A DNA stretch of 64,000 nucleotides from Enterobacter cloacae. GTDB taxonomy: Bacteria > Pseudomonadota > Gammaproteobacteria > Enterobacterales > Enterobacteriaceae. Numbering within the stretch: position 1 is the stretch's first letter; each line of letters starts with the position of its first letter. A program made the position numbers and the translations under genes. The stretch is from assembly GCF_013375935.1 (NCBI RefSeq), contig NZ_CP056117.1, positions 4,216,001-4,280,000 of the forward strand. Reading direction: 5' to 3'. Shown here piece after piece: positions 41,667 through 51,905 of this stretch. The notes under the pieces are model-generated. The model made no database searches. It was not told where the DNA came from and saw only the letters and a program-made list of their open reading frames with translations.

Positions 41667-43144
41667 TATTCATCGCCCCCACGCTCGGCGGTCACGCGCA
41701 TCACCTCTTCGAGCGACGTGATGCCGCTGATAACCTTCAGCAGCCCGTTTTCGCGCAGGCTGTAGGCCTGCCTGAAAAGCTCGGTCTCAATGGACATTTC
41801 ATCTTTGTCTTCGTGAATGGCGCGGCGCATGGCGCTGTCGACCACCAGAAACTCGTGAATGCCCGCGCGCCCCTGATACCCGCTCTGGCGGCAGTGCTCG
41901 CAGCCAGCGGCGCGGTAGATGGCCTTCGGCGGCTTATCCATAAAGCTAAACAGCGCTTTTTCATTGTCATCCAGCGGACTGGTGGTACGGCAGTGCGGAC
42001 ACAGCCGACGCACCAGACGCTGGGCAATGACGCCGAGTAGCGACGAACCGATCAAAAAGGACTCGAGGCCCATATCCCGCAGGCGGGTGATGGCCCCCGC
42101 CGCACTGTTGGTGTGCAGCGTAGACATGACCAGGTGACCGGTAAGCGACGCCTGCACCGCGATTTGCGCGGTTTCGCCGTCACGAATTTCCCCGATCATC
42201 ACCACGTCCGGATCCTGACGCAAAATGGCGCGCAGGCCGCGGGCAAAGGTCATGTCCACGCGCGGGTTGACCTGCGTCTGCCCCACCCCTTCCAGCTCGT
42301 ATTCAATCGGATCTTCAACGGTCAGGATGTTGCGTTCATGCCCGTTGAGCGCCGACAGAATGGCGTACAGGGTGGTACTTTTACCGGAGCCTGTCGGCCC
42401 GGTGACGAGGATAATGCCGTGCGGGCGGCCGATCAGCCCTTTCAGTTTTTCCAGCTCTTCATCGATAAGCCCGAGCTTGTTGATGTCCGGCTTCAGGTTG
42501 CTCTTATCGAGCAGGCGCATAACGACGCGCTCGCCGTACTGAGACGGAATGGTCGACACGCGCACGTCGATGGCCTTGCGGCCGATGCGCAGCGAGATAC
42601 GGCCATCCTGCGGCAGACGTTTCTCCGCGATGTCCAGCTTTGACATAACCTTGATACGCGACACCAGCAGCGGCGCCAGCTTCCGCGCGGGCTGCAGTAC
42701 CGGGCGCAGCACGCCGTCAACGCGAAAGCGAATGCTGAGCGTGCGCTCGAAGGTTTCGATGTGTATATCCGACGCCCCGTCTTTTACCGCTTCGCCGAGA
42801 ATGGCGTTGATCAGGCGGATCACCGGCGAATTTTCGTCGTTATCCAGCAGATCTTCGTTGTCCGGGATCTCCTCGGTTAACGCCATCAGATCGATATCGG
42901 CATCCATATCGTCCACCAGCTGCTGCGAAACGCCGCTGTTCTGCTGCCAGATTTTGGCCAGCATCTCGTCAAACGCTTCCGCGCTCAGGGCCTGGGGCTC
43001 AAACGTGCGCCCCAGCACCCGGCGCATCTCCAGCAGGGCAAACGCGGGCACGTCCTCGCGAATATAGACCGCGTCGTTCCAGTAAAGGATACCGTTGTCT
43101 TTCGCATAGCCGCTGGTGCAGAGCTGTTTCGTCAGTTCATCCAC
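41666..43144 (-). CDS. gspE: GspE, type II secretion motor ATPase
   Basis: 492 residues: N-terminal domain that binds GspL, Walker [16 protein letters not shown], Asp box and Walker [13 protein letters not shown], His box, and a tetracysteine zinc motif (CPHC, then CEHC) near residue 400-435. It powers pseudopilus assembly from the cytosolic face. 13 bases separate it from gspD. Confidence 0.97.
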   Translation of the reverse strand: MDELTKQLCTSGYAKDNGILYWNDAVYIREDVPAFALLEMRRVLGRTFEPQALSAEAFDEMLAKIWQQNSGVSQQLVDDMDADIDLMALTEEIPDNEDLLDNDENSPVIRLINAILGEAVKDGASDIHIETFERTLSIRFRVDGVLRPVLQPARKLAPLLVSRIKVMSKLDIAEKRLPQDGRISLRIGRKAIDVRVSTIPSQYGERVVMRLLDKSNLKPDINKLGLIDEELEKLKGLIGRPHGIILVTGPTGSGKSTTLYAILSALNGHERNILTVEDPIEYELEGVGQTQVNPRVDMTFARGLRAILRQDPDVVMIGEIRDGETAQIAVQASLTGHLVMSTLHTNSAAGAITRLRDMGLESFLIGSSLLGVIAQRLVRRLCPHCRTTSPLDDNEKALFSFMDKPPKAIYRAAGCEHCRQSGYQGRAGIHEFLVVDSAMRRAIHEDKDEMSIETELFRQAYSLRENGLLKVISGITSLEEVMRVTAERGGDE

Positions 43145-43157
43145 GCGTCACCTCCCC

Positions 43158-45086
43158 CTACTCTTTGAAGGGATTGCGGGTGGTGGCAGGTGCGCTCACG
43201 CCGACCGGCTGAGAATGATCCTGCTTTGGATAGGCAGGCAGGACGGCGTTATCGGTGTTCTCAACGATGCCGAGCTTTTTCTCCTCCAGGCGCTGCCGCT
43301 GGCGCGCGCGGATCTGGTCGCATTTCTCCTTCGTCGCCGCGCTGTAGTTGTCGTCATCGCGCAGCACGGTGGTATGGATGAACACCATCAGATTGCGCTT
43401 CGACGTATCCTCCGAGGTATAGCGGAACAGCTGTCCCACCAGCGGCAGATCGCCCAGCAGCGGCACTTTCGACACGTTCTGTTTGCTGACGTTTTCCATC
43501 AGACCGCCCAGCACCACCGTCTGGCCGCTGTGGACCATCACTTCGTTATTGATGGTGCGGGTATTGAAGGTTGGGCCCAGGCTGGCGTCTTCGGTGGCGC
43601 TGGCGTCAACGCTGGAGACTTCCTGCTCGATCTTAAGGTGGATCATGTCCCCGTCGTTGATCTGCGGAACAATCTTCAGCTTGGTACCGACGGTTTTACG
43701 CTCAACCGAGTTAAAGACGTTGTCGCCGCTGGTGGTCTGGGAACCCGACAGTACCGGCACGTCCTGACCCACGTTGAACGACGCCTCTTTGTTATCCAGC
43801 GTCACCACGCTTGGCGTGGAGAGAATATCGTTCTTGCCGCTGGTGGAGAGCGCGGTCAGCAGCGCGCCATAGTCACCGTTAAAGAAGCCGGTCGCCAGGC
43901 CGGTAAAGGAAGCCCCTTTCATCGTGCCGTTTTTGATCTGGCTAATGGGCAGACCGGTAGATCCGAACTGCACGCCGCCGTGCTTGCCGGTCCACTGCAC
44001 GCCTAAATCCATGCCGTTACCGTCCTGTACTTCGGCGATGATGGCTTCCACCAGCACCTGCGGACGGCGAATATCCAGCTTGTCGATCACCTTCTCCAGC
44101 GAGTTCATGACGTTTGGCTGGGCGGTGATCACCAGGGAGTTGGTGGACTCATCGGCGGTGATGTTCAGCTCGCTGCTGGTGGTTGCGGTTTTGCTTTTCG
44201 GCGTACCGGCTTTGTCCTTCAGCTGCTCGCCAATACCGGTCAGCACCGGCACCACCTTCGTGGCGTTGGCGTACTTCAGGTAGAAGACGCGGGTATTACC
44301 CTCGTTGTTCTGCTCGCGATCGAGCTGGCCAATCAGCGAGCGGGTACGCGCGCGCGCGTCTTCGCTACCGCTGATCACCAGGCTATTGGTTTCATCATCG
44401 GCCACCACCTTGGTCGCCAGCTGCGGCGCGTTCTGCCCCTTCTGCTCCTCGTTGTTGAGGTTGTTCAGCATATCGGAAAGCTCTTTGGCGGAGGCATAGC
44501 GCAGAGGCACAATTTCGCGACGCTGCATGCCGGAACGATCTACGCGCTCAACCAGATCTACCAGCCGGTTCACCACCGAGGCTTTACCGGTTAACAGCAG
44601 CACGTTAGATGGTTCAAAGTGGACCACGTTACCGATCCCCGAGGCATCGTTCAGCTGGCGCAGCAGCGGTGCCAGCTCGCGCACGGGGACATTCTCCATG
44701 CGCACCACGCGGGTGATGATCTCATCCCCTTTGCCCGGGTTTTTACTGTCGGCCACCGGAACGCCCGCGGTCCGCGCCACGCTTGAACGCACCACTTTGA
44801 CCATGCCGTTATCCATCGGAATAACCGACAGGCCATAGAGATCCAGCACGCTCAGGAAGAACTGATAATATTCCTCTTCCGTCAGCACGTTGTAGGTTCT
44901 GACCGAGACGGTGCCCTGAACGGACGGGTCGACCAGAATCGTTTTATTCAGATTGCGACTTACCGTATCGATAAATTCGCGGATATCGGTATTTTTAAAA
45001 CTGGCGCTAAAGTTAGCTGCGAGCAGCGAACTGGAATATAACGACAATGCGGTCAGCGCCACGCACGCCCAAGGAAATTTCTTCAT
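43158..45086 (-). CDS. gspD: GspD, outer-membrane secretin
   Basis: 642 residues: signal peptide, N0 domain, three N-domains (KH-like repeats with conserved VVHFEPSNVLLLTGKAS type strands), secretin core with VPLLGDLPLVGQLFRY, and a short S-domain. It forms the gated outer-membrane pore. No pilotin gene (gspS) is visible in this window. 12 bases separate it from gspC. Confidence 0.97.
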   Translation of the reverse strand: MKKFPWACVALTALSLYSSSLLAANFSASFKNTDIREFIDTVSRNLNKTILVDPSVQGTVSVRTYNVLTEEEYYQFFLSVLDLYGLSVIPMDNGMVKVVRSSVARTAGVPVADSKNPGKGDEIITRVVRMENVPVRELAPLLRQLNDASGIGNVVHFEPSNVLLLTGKASVVNRLVDLVERVDRSGMQRREIVPLRYASAKELSDMLNNLNNEEQKGQNAPQLATKVVADDETNSLVISGSEDARARTRSLIGQLDREQNNEGNTRVFYLKYANATKVVPVLTGIGEQLKDKAGTPKSKTATTSSELNITADESTNSLVITAQPNVMNSLEKVIDKLDIRRPQVLVEAIIAEVQDGNGMDLGVQWTGKHGGVQFGSTGLPISQIKNGTMKGASFTGLATGFFNGDYGALLTALSTSGKNDILSTPSVVTLDNKEASFNVGQDVPVLSGSQTTSGDNVFNSVERKTVGTKLKIVPQINDGDMIHLKIEQEVSSVDASATEDASLGPTFNTRTINNEVMVHSGQTVVLGGLMENVSKQNVSKVPLLGDLPLVGQLFRYTSEDTSKRNLMVFIHTTVLRDDDNYSAATKEKCDQIRARQRQRLEEKKLGIVENTDNAVLPAYPKQDHSQPVGVSAPATTRNPFKE

Positions 45087-45098
45087 GATTTACACTTG

Positions 45099-45872
45099 TT
45101 AATTGTTTAGAACATTAACCCGAATATTTTCAAGGTGAGCGTGCCGTCTGACGACGACCTCCGCTTCTTTCATTTTCGACCAGTTGGCGATAATATTTTT
45201 CGCCTGCGCTTCTTTCGTCATATCGACGTCATTGATTTTCACCACCACGTCGCCCCGTTCCAGCCCTGTACTGCTGTAAAAAGGAGACGCATTCCGTGGA
45301 TTAATATTAAAGCCCTCCAGCTGGCCCTTATCGACTAACGGCTTTAACACCAGATAATCATCGAGATGCAGGCTGTCCGCGCCCGCGTCTTTTTTCGATT
45401 TCGTTACCGGTCCGCTCTCTGCGCCACCCTTAAAATATGGCGGTTGCTTAAGGGCCAGCTTCTGCTCTACCCCCTCATACTTCACCACCACGTTATCTTT
45501 ATTTATTTCATCGACATAGGCGTTATCATAGCCAACCAGCGGCTCCCCTTCCCGATAGCTCTGCTGGCCTGCGGGCGTCTTGATAACGGCAAAGGACAGC
45601 CAGGACTCATCGCTGCTGATGATGCCCTCGATTTCGGCGGAAAGCGGGGCTTTTGCGGCGGCGGGCATCTCGCTTTGACGCACCGCTGCGGTGAAAAGCC
45701 CGAAAGGTTTCTGAACGTCACGTTTTTGGAGCGGAGACTGTTCAGCTTTCGCTAACTTATTCGTGACCTTCTTATATTCTTTATAAACGACGTAACCCTG
45801 CTGGCTGCAAAAAATCAGCATAACGAGCATGATGCAGGGCGTCATTAGCCTGGAAAGGAATGCGTTCCTCAT
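45099..45872 (-). CDS. gspC: GspC, inner-membrane connector to the secretin
   Basis: 257 residues: short cytosolic N-terminus, one membrane helix (LMTPCIMLVMLIFCSQQGYVV), periplasmic homology region (residues ~80-155) that binds GspD N0, and a C-terminal PDZ-like domain (SSTGLERGDVVVKINDVDM) implicated in substrate choice. First gene of the leftward gspC-O operon, divergent from gspA over 256 bases with no obvious promoter pair I would commit to. Confidence 0.93.
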   Translation of the reverse strand: MRNAFLSRLMTPCIMLVMLIFCSQQGYVVYKEYKKVTNKLAKAEQSPLQKRDVQKPFGLFTAAVRQSEMPAAAKAPLSAEIEGIISSDESWLSFAVIKTPAGQQSYREGEPLVGYDNAYVDEINKDNVVVKYEGVEQKLALKQPPYFKGGAESGPVTKSKKDAGADSLHLDDYLVLKPLVDKGQLEGFNINPRNASPFYSSTGLERGDVVVKINDVDMTKEAQAKNIIANWSKMKEAEVVVRRHAHLENIRVNVLNN

Positions 45873-46128
45873 TATTTATCTGGCCTTTAGCAAAGCAGAA
45901 ATAAGCAGCGATGCGCTGCATGACGTAGTGGGCAAATAATAGTAAGCCTGCTAACGAGCAACCAGTTGCTTCGCCATCAACTTTAATGAAGAAAATGATT
46001 GACCGGAAAAAAGACGAGTGTTAGAGGCTGATAGCAGGTTATTTTTACTCTGGCGTTAAATTGACCAGGGGAAGACATTACCTTACTTTCCGTCCATTGC
46101 TATTAAAGAGAAGAGACGGTCAGTCGCT

Positions 46129-47682
46129 ATGTATCAGAGCCATTTTAAATTCACCACCCCTCCGTTCAGAAAAATTACCCGCAGGTCGGGTGATTTTCTC
46201 GTGCCTTATCATCAGGACGTGTTCAATCTTCTGAAAGAAAAAAGCCAGCAGGCAGGGATCACCGGGCTCTTTTACCACGACAATGAGCTGCTGGGGCAGT
46301 TCAGCGATGCGCTGAAGGCCAGCAGCAACGCCGTCATTTCCGTTAATGCGTTTCCAAAGCTGAGCGCCAGCAGCCTGCTGTTCAAGCTCAACCCTTCGGC
46401 ACAGGAGAAGCATAAACGCCAGGCGGTCGACGCCATTATTCGCCAGTGGCGAGAGGCAAAGTCATCCCGTAAGGTGCTGGTGATTACCCACGCGCAGGCG
46501 ATGAAAGCCAGCGGGTATGACGTGCTGGGCATGCTGCTCACGCGCGCCCAGGAGCTGGAGGTGCGTCTGTCCATCGTCCTGATGGGCAGCGGCGATGTGG
46601 ATATGGCGCTAAAAAATTCCGCATTGCAGGAATTTGTGCTGACCTGCCACACCCTTCGCGGGCTGGTCTGTCGTGAATACCTGAGCTATGTGCAGGCTCA
46701 GTGCGAAGAGCACGGCGCAGAGACATCGCCGCTGACGCCCGCCCGCGTGAAAAAGATCCACACCCTGACTAAGGGCAACGTCTGCAAGCTGAACCAGCTG
46801 GCGCATCTGGCCATGCTGGCGGCGTGGACCGAGCGCGCACCGACCGTCGGGCCGCGTCATTTGCGTCTGGCCACCGGTGAAGTGCTTCCGGCACCGAAGC
46901 GCGGCAAGACGCTGGCCTCGGTCGGGCTGTTTGCCTCCGTTCTCTTCGCCGCCTGCGGCTGGATGATGACGTCGTCCATCACGGCAAAACTGCCGGTTGC
47001 TCTCCCGGTGCCCGCCGCCTGGAAACAGCAGGTCAAAACGCCAGAGGCGCCGGCGCTGCCGGTCATCGAGAACGAGGTGGTTAACCAGCCTGATGCCATG
47101 CATCAGCTGTACGCCATGTGGGGATATGACGCCTCCGCAGAGGATGCGCTTTGCCAGAACGCGGCAAAAGTGAACCTGATGTGTAAGCAGGGCACCGCCA
47201 CGCTGGCGGCGCTGGAAGCCGTAGGGTATCCCTGGGTGAGTGAACTTAAAACGGGCGACCATATTAACTACGCGGTGGTCGCCCGGGCAGGAAAAACGTC
47301 GCTGGATCTGCTCATGAACAACCGGACCTGGCAGGTGAGCCGTGCATGGTATAACCAGCACGCCACGGGTGAGTACACCCTCCTCCACCGCCTGACGCCG
47401 TCCGGCAAAGATGAAATCACCGCCGCCAGCGACGGTAACGATCTGCAATGGCTTGATCGGCAGCTGAGCCTGGCGCTGGGCGAAAGCGAAACGCACGACA
47501 GGCGCTGGACGGCGGAGCTGATGAAGCGCACCCGCGATTTCCAGGCGAAGATGCATCTTCACGTCGACGGCATTCCGGGCGAAGACACGCTGATGCAGCT
47601 GATGCGCGAAACCCACATTGCGCCGAGCGTCCTGATTCAGGCCTCGCAGGCCACCCCGACCACGCAAGAGAAGCACGCATAA
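46129..47682 (+). CDS. gspA: GspA/ExeA-like secretin-assembly protein lacking a P-loop
   Basis: 517 residues with ExeA/GspA layout: an N-terminal AAA-like domain (MYQSHFKFTTPPFRKITRR), a membrane helix (~265-290), and a C-terminal PG_binding_1-like peptidoglycan-binding repeat (DFQAKMHLHVDGIPGEDTL). In ExeA the N-domain has a GxxGxGKT P-loop; here the matching place reads GLFYHDNELLGQF, with no Walker A. So ATP binding is doubtful. GspAB helps the secretin through peptidoglycan. The next gene, gspB, starts inside its stop (TAATG). Confidence 0.85.
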   Translation: MYQSHFKFTTPPFRKITRRSGDFLVPYHQDVFNLLKEKSQQAGITGLFYHDNELLGQFSDALKASSNAVISVNAFPKLSASSLLFKLNPSAQEKHKRQAVDAIIRQWREAKSSRKVLVITHAQAMKASGYDVLGMLLTRAQELEVRLSIVLMGSGDVDMALKNSALQEFVLTCHTLRGLVCREYLSYVQAQCEEHGAETSPLTPARVKKIHTLTKGNVCKLNQLAHLAMLAAWTERAPTVGPRHLRLATGEVLPAPKRGKTLASVGLFASVLFAACGWMMTSSITAKLPVALPVPAAWKQQVKTPEAPALPVIENEVVNQPDAMHQLYAMWGYDASAEDALCQNAAKVNLMCKQGTATLAALEAVGYPWVSELKTGDHINYAVVARAGKTSLDLLMNNRTWQVSRAWYNQHATGEYTLLHRLTPSGKDEITAASDGNDLQWLDRQLSLALGESETHDRRWTAELMKRTRDFQAKMHLHVDGIPGEDTLMQLMRETHIAPSVLIQASQATPTTQEKHA

Positions 47683-48284
47683 TGTCTACTATCTGTCTCG
47701 CTGCCCAGCGCAGCTATACCACCGGGCAACCGGTCTGGTTTTCCTGGCGACTGCCCTCGTTCAGTAAGATCGTCAGCGTCTTCGCGCTCTGGTGTCTGGG
47801 AGCGTGCGCGCTGATCGTCGCCGGGCTTTACGCGCACGTGTACTGGAACCTGCGTCACCCTGCACCGGAGATTAAAAAAGCCAGCGTCGCGAAGCCAGAA
47901 ACGGGCCTGTCGGATATGCATTATATCTATGTGACGAAGCCGTTCCCGCACCCCGAGCCGCAGCCGGTGAAAGTGCAGCAGGATTTACCGCCGTTAGAGA
48001 CTATGCCGCTAAACAATGAAGAAAATGACTGGCAGCAGGCTCCCGATGGGGCGTTACCGGAGAGTTCCGTCGCGCACGACACCTCACGCGATACCTTACC
48101 CGGTACCGAAGCCCACGCGCGGGCTACGGATCCTGACCATGACGGTGCGTTAAAAGCGATGTTGATGCAGGCGCTGAAAGAACAACAGCAGGATATTTCG
48201 CAGGGAAAAGTGCCTGCGCCACCGGTTGATGAAACGCAGAGTGCGTCTCCTTCCGGCATGAAAGGAGACGCAGGAGGGGATTAG
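47682..48284 (+). CDS. gspB: GspB-like partner of GspA
   Basis: 200 residues: short cytosolic N-terminus, one membrane helix (FALWCLGACALIVAGLYAHV, ~35-55) and a Pro-rich periplasmic region ending in low-complexity sequence. GspB/ExeB/OutB proteins scaffold secretin assembly with GspA. The usual C-terminal homology domain is weak: the segment DMHYIYVTKPFPHPEPQPV is the only family-like part I see. Translationally coupled to gspA. Confidence 0.75.
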   Translation: MSTICLAAQRSYTTGQPVWFSWRLPSFSKIVSVFALWCLGACALIVAGLYAHVYWNLRHPAPEIKKASVAKPETGLSDMHYIYVTKPFPHPEPQPVKVQQDLPPLETMPLNNEENDWQQAPDGALPESSVAHDTSRDTLPGTEAHARATDPDHDGALKAMLMQALKEQQQDISQGKVPAPPVDETQSASPSGMKGDAGGD

Positions 48285-48327
48285 TATTTTTCGGGTAAGG
48301 TCGTCAGGCTAAGCAGCCGTCCTTTCT

Positions 48328-48903
48328 CTACCACGATATATTGACCTTTTTGAGATCGGAGAGAATTTTAATGATGGTGCTGCGCGCCAGGTTGGTGTAT
48401 TCCTGAATATAATCATAAATATTAATGTCGCGCTGGTGCTGGACAATCAGTTCATTAATTTCAATTAAGAACTCACGCACGACGGAATAAGCGCTGCGGG
48501 CCACTAGAACATCGTCACGTTTGCTGAGCATGCAAATATACCATGCCAATACTTTGGTTAACTGAGGCCATAACCCATGCTGGGTCATTAAACGGTTAAA
48601 TTCTTCTTTATTGATCGTGCGTACAACCGTATTGCTGCGTACCACGCCGTGCATATGGGCTGAATTATAAAAAATAGCGGAGAGACCGAAGATGCATTGC
48701 CCTTGCAGGGTAAACATGCATAAATCATCAGAGGTGCGGCGGAACTCAATTTCACCGCTAATGATAATATGAATGTTATCAGAATTAGCCGTTGATATTT
48801 TTTGCCATTTTTTTAACGTTTTCTCTTCATGTCCAGACGTTGCTAAAACTATGGCGTTCATTTCATCATAAGGACGTGTTTTCTTACCGAAAATACTTAA
48901 CAT
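48328..48903 (-). CDS. CRP-like regulator of the IprA/YaiV kind
   Basis: 191 residues: an N-terminal cyclic-nucleotide-binding-like beta domain (HIIISGEIEFRR; LQGQCIFGLSAIF) without clear cAMP-binding residues, and a C-terminal winged-helix (YTNLARSTIIKILSDLKK). It resembles IprA/YaiV proteins, which regulate stress and secretion genes in enterics. ATG at 48903 preferred to a TTG four codons upstream. It is convergent with gspB and preceded by an AT-rich gap. Its position suggests control of the gsp and chitinase genes, which is inference. Confidence 0.8.
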   Translation of the reverse strand: MLSIFGKKTRPYDEMNAIVLATSGHEEKTLKKWQKISTANSDNIHIIISGEIEFRRTSDDLCMFTLQGQCIFGLSAIFYNSAHMHGVVRSNTVVRTINKEEFNRLMTQHGLWPQLTKVLAWYICMLSKRDDVLVARSAYSVVREFLIEINELIVQHQRDINIYDYIQEYTNLARSTIIKILSDLKKVNISW

Positions 48904-49165
48904 TGTTATACCCAATTAAGATGTTAGAATGTGTAATTGCTCGACAAATAAAGATATTGTCGCGAAATGAGTTTTGTATTCTTTTAAAAATCAAAAAAAC
49001 CAAACGAGAGCTGTTTTTTTAATTTGATTCATGCTGTGAATCGATGAATCCATCTTAAATGAGGGCGATTTTAAATCAATTAACTTAAAATGAATTGAGA
49101 ATTTACTTAAGGTTAATCCGATGATTAATCATGAAAACGTACTCCTTCAGGGGTAATCCTGAGGA
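48904..49165. other. AT-rich gap between the regulator gene and amiD
   Basis: 262 bases, strongly AT-rich, holding the promoter of the CRP-like regulator gene (leftward) and the 3' side of amiD. It is the right-hand junction of the secretion island; no direct repeat, integrase or tRNA is visible. Confidence 0.5.
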
Positions 49166-49173
49166 TTACCCCT
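49149..49173. repeat. Perfect hairpin across the amiD stop codon
   Basis: AGGGGTAATCC (49149-49159) and GGATTACCCCT (49163-49173) with a 3-base loop; the amiD stop codon is inside the right arm. No T run follows, so it is likely a 3'-end stabiliser or weak terminator. Confidence 0.75.
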
Positions 49174-49996
49174 GCCCGTATTTCTCTAAAAGCGCTTCGG
49201 CAATGGCCATCGTTTCCATATCTGCAGTGCCGTTCCATAGCTGGGGACGGAAATGCATCTGGAACACCATAATGATGCGCTTCTGCTGCTCTGGCGTGCT
49301 GTTTTCAGGCACCTCGTAGCCGTAGCGCGCCAGCAGATCGAGCAACGCCGCGGTATCCACCGGCTGATAGCGTGGCCGCCCGTTGAGGTAGAAATTCACG
49401 CGCGCCGGATCGGGCCAGGCACCGATGCCGTGGCTCGCCAGCTCGCGCCACGGGAACAACGGGCCAGGATCGTCTTTACGCTGCGGGGCAATGTCGGCAT
49501 GGGCCACGACGTTCTGCGGCTTAATGTCGTAACGGGCAATGATGTCTCTGGCGAGAGGGATCAGCGCCGCGATTTGCGCCGGCTCAAAGGGCGTGAAGGT
49601 TTTGACGCCGTCGCTTTTCTGCCAGCCGCGGTTTTCCAGCTCAATGCCGACGGACGTATCATTTATACGGTTGGTGCCGCGCCAGAAGCTGATGCCGGCA
49701 TGCCAGGCCAGCTCGCTCTCCGGCACCAGCTGCCAGATGCGCGGTTTGCCCGCCGGGGCGGGGGGCCTGGCGGGGATAAGATAGTGCGAGCTGACGTTTT
49801 TATCGGTCAGGGTCGCAAGCGACGTGTCGAAATCGTCCGCGGTGTAGTGGATCACCAGCACCTTTATACGCGGGTATGCCGCCTGCGCCTGATGGCGCGT
49901 ATCCAGCTCGTAAGCACCTTTATCAACGATGCCTTTTTCCTGGGCGCATCCTGCCAGCAGCAAGGCCAGCAGGAGGGGCAAGAGCGAACGCTTCAT
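49166..49996 (-). CDS. amiD: AmiD, outer-membrane N-acetylmuramoyl-L-alanine amidase
   Basis: 276 residues: lipoprotein signal with lipobox LLAGC (Cys17), an Amidase_2 zinc domain with VIHYTADDF and [19 protein letters not shown], and a C-terminal peptidoglycan-binding domain. AmiD cleaves the bond between MurNAc and L-Ala in peptidoglycan and anhydro-muropeptides. It overlaps ybjQ by four bases, as in E. coli. Confidence 0.96.
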   Translation of the reverse strand: MKRSLLPLLLALLLAGCAQEKGIVDKGAYELDTRHQAQAAYPRIKVLVIHYTADDFDTSLATLTDKNVSSHYLIPARPPAPAGKPRIWQLVPESELAWHAGISFWRGTNRINDTSVGIELENRGWQKSDGVKTFTPFEPAQIAALIPLARDIIARYDIKPQNVVAHADIAPQRKDDPGPLFPWRELASHGIGAWPDPARVNFYLNGRPRYQPVDTAALLDLLARYGYEVPENSTPEQQKRIIMVFQMHFRPQLWNGTADMETMAIAEALLEKYGQG

Positions 49997-50316
49997 CGGC
50001 GGGTTTTTACCGCCGTGCCGCTTACGCTCACCATCAGCATGCTGGCATCTTTACCGACCGTTTCGTAGTCAATATCAATACCCACCACCGCATCCGCACC
50101 CAGCGCTTTGGCCTGCTCGCCCAGCTCCTGAAACGCGATGTCTCGGGCTTTGCGCAGCTCTTTTTCGTACGCGCCGGAACGTCCGCCAACGATGTCGCGA
50201 ATGCCGGCAAAGAAGTCACGGAAGATGTTTGCACCCAGTATTGCCTCACCGGTGACCACGCCGCAGTATTCGACGATCTGCTGTCCTTCCAGGGTTGGGG
50301 TTGTTGAAAACTGCAT
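49993..50316 (-). CDS. ybjQ: YbjQ, UPF0145 family protein
   Basis: 107-residue small soluble protein, same length as E. coli YbjQ, with the family segment [20 protein letters not shown] and [12 protein letters not shown]. It belongs to the DUF74/YbjQ beta-barrel family, which forms pentamers; the function is unknown. GGAG precedes the ATG, and amiD follows with a four-base overlap. Confidence 0.95.
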   Translation of the reverse strand: MQFSTTPTLEGQQIVEYCGVVTGEAILGANIFRDFFAGIRDIVGGRSGAYEKELRKARDIAFQELGEQAKALGADAVVGIDIDYETVGKDASMLMVSVSGTAVKTRR

Positions 50317-50413
50317 ACTTTCTCTCCTTCTTTAACGTTCAATGCGTTAGCTACAGCATTATCGGTCCGTTACGCTATGATTGAAAGGATAGTTAATAAA
50401 TAAGGAAATCAAC

Positions 50414-50932
50414 ATGCGCTACTCTGCTTTAACGCTTTTAGTGCCATGCGCGCTGGTGCTCAGCGCCTGCACCACTCCGGTCACGCCGGCCTTTAAGGAT
50501 ATCGGAACCCGCAGCGGCCCCTGCATCGAGGGCGGCCCGGACGCCGTGGCGCAACAATTCTATGATTACCGCATTCAGCACCGCGGCAATGACCTCACCG
50601 CCCTGCGCCCGTACCTGAGCGATAGCCTGGCGAAGCTGCTTAACGACGCTTCCCGCGATCCGCAGCATAACGCGCTGCTCTCATCCGATCCGTTCTCCAG
50701 CCGCGCCACGCTGCCGGACAGCGCTGAGGTTGCCAGCGCGTCCACGATCCCAAATACCGACGCGCGCAACATACCGCTGCGTGTGAAGCTCACGCAGGGC
50801 ACCCAGACCTGGCAGGATGAAGTGCTGATGATCCGCGAAGGCCAGTGCTGGGCCGTCGATGATGTCCGTTACGTTGGCGGCAGCGTTCACGCCCCGGCAG
50901 GCACCCTTCGCCAGTCGATTGAGAACCGCTAA
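50414..50932 (+). CDS. ybjP: YbjP, lipoprotein with DUF3828
   Basis: 172 residues; lipoprotein signal with lipobox LSAC (Cys19), then a DUF3828-type soluble domain (QQFYDYRIQHRGN to CWAVDDVRYVGG). E. coli YbjP is an outer-membrane lipoprotein of unknown function. AAGGA precedes the ATG; divergent from ybjQ. Confidence 0.94.
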   Translation: MRYSALTLLVPCALVLSACTTPVTPAFKDIGTRSGPCIEGGPDAVAQQFYDYRIQHRGNDLTALRPYLSDSLAKLLNDASRDPQHNALLSSDPFSSRATLPDSAEVASASTIPNTDARNIPLRVKLTQGTQTWQDEVLMIREGQCWAVDDVRYVGGSVHAPAGTLRQSIENR

Positions 50933-51081
50933 CTCATCGTTAAATAAACGTTAACCCCGTAAAATGTCCGGCATTTCAGGCGGAATGCCGACATTTATTC
51001 TCGCCCCCCCTTCCCCTTCGCTATTTTGTGCTATGTTTAAGAGTAAACACGGGTTATATTTAACTTTTAACGCAGAAATAT

Positions 51082-51095
51082 TGCATAACTATTCT
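51082..51095 (+). promoter_or_regulatory. ArgR box upstream of artP
   Basis: TGCAT-AACT-ATTCT compared with ArgR consensus TGAAT-WWWW-ATTCA. It lies about 65 bases before artP; ArgR control of the art genes is established in E. coli. Confidence 0.55.
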
Positions 51096-51158
51096 GTCAA
51101 CGGTACTATCTGCGGCCTCAATTGCTATAGATTGCCTGGATGAGTAAAGACTGCCCCG

Positions 51159-51887
51159 ATGAGTATTAAACTAAACGGCATTAACTGCTTCTACGGCGCA
51201 CACCAGGCGCTGTTCGACATTACGCTGAGCTGCCCGGAGGGCGAAACGCTGGTTTTGCTCGGCCCTAGCGGCGCGGGTAAAAGCTCCCTTCTGCGCGTGC
51301 TTAATCTTCTTGAAATGCCCCGCTCGGGGACGCTGGCCATCGCCGGTAACCATTTTGACTTCGCGAAAACGCCGTCTGATAAAGCCATCCGTGAACTGCG
51401 TCAAAACGTGGGCATGGTTTTCCAGCAATACAACCTTTGGCCGCACCTGACGGTGGTGCAAAACCTGATTGAAGCCCCATGCCGCGTGCTCGGTTTAAGC
51501 AAAGACCAGGCGATGGCGCGTGCCGAAAAGCTGCTGGAGCGCCTGCGCCTTAAGCCCTACAGCGACCGCTATCCTCTGCACCTTTCCGGCGGCCAGCAAC
51601 AGCGCGTGGCCATTGCCCGCGCGCTGATGATGGAGCCAGCGGTGCTGCTGTTTGACGAGCCAACCGCGGCGCTGGGTCCGGAAATTACTGCCCAGATCGT
51701 TAGCATCATTCGTGAGCTGGCGGAAACCAACATTACTCAGGTCATCGTGACCCACGAGGTGGAAGTGGCGCGCAAAACCGCCAGCCGAGTGGTTTACATG
51801 GAAAACGGGTATATCGTTGAACAAGGTGATGCGAGCTGCTTCACAAACCCGCAAACCGATGCCTTCAAAAACTACTTATCACACTGA
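51159..51887 (+). CDS. artP: ArtP, ATPase of the arginine ABC importer
   Basis: 242 residues: Walker [10 protein letters not shown], signature [15 protein letters not shown], Walker [12 protein letters not shown], and the D-loop region. It drives arginine uptake with the permeases ArtQ and ArtM and binding proteins ArtI and ArtJ. First gene of artPIQM. Confidence 0.97.
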   Translation: MSIKLNGINCFYGAHQALFDITLSCPEGETLVLLGPSGAGKSSLLRVLNLLEMPRSGTLAIAGNHFDFAKTPSDKAIRELRQNVGMVFQQYNLWPHLTVVQNLIEAPCRVLGLSKDQAMARAEKLLERLRLKPYSDRYPLHLSGGQQQRVAIARALMMEPAVLLFDEPTAALGPEITAQIVSIIRELAETNITQVIVTHEVEVARKTASRVVYMENGYIVEQGDASCFTNPQTDAFKNYLSH

Positions 51888-51905
51888 TGTGTTAGGGAAA
51901 TTATA

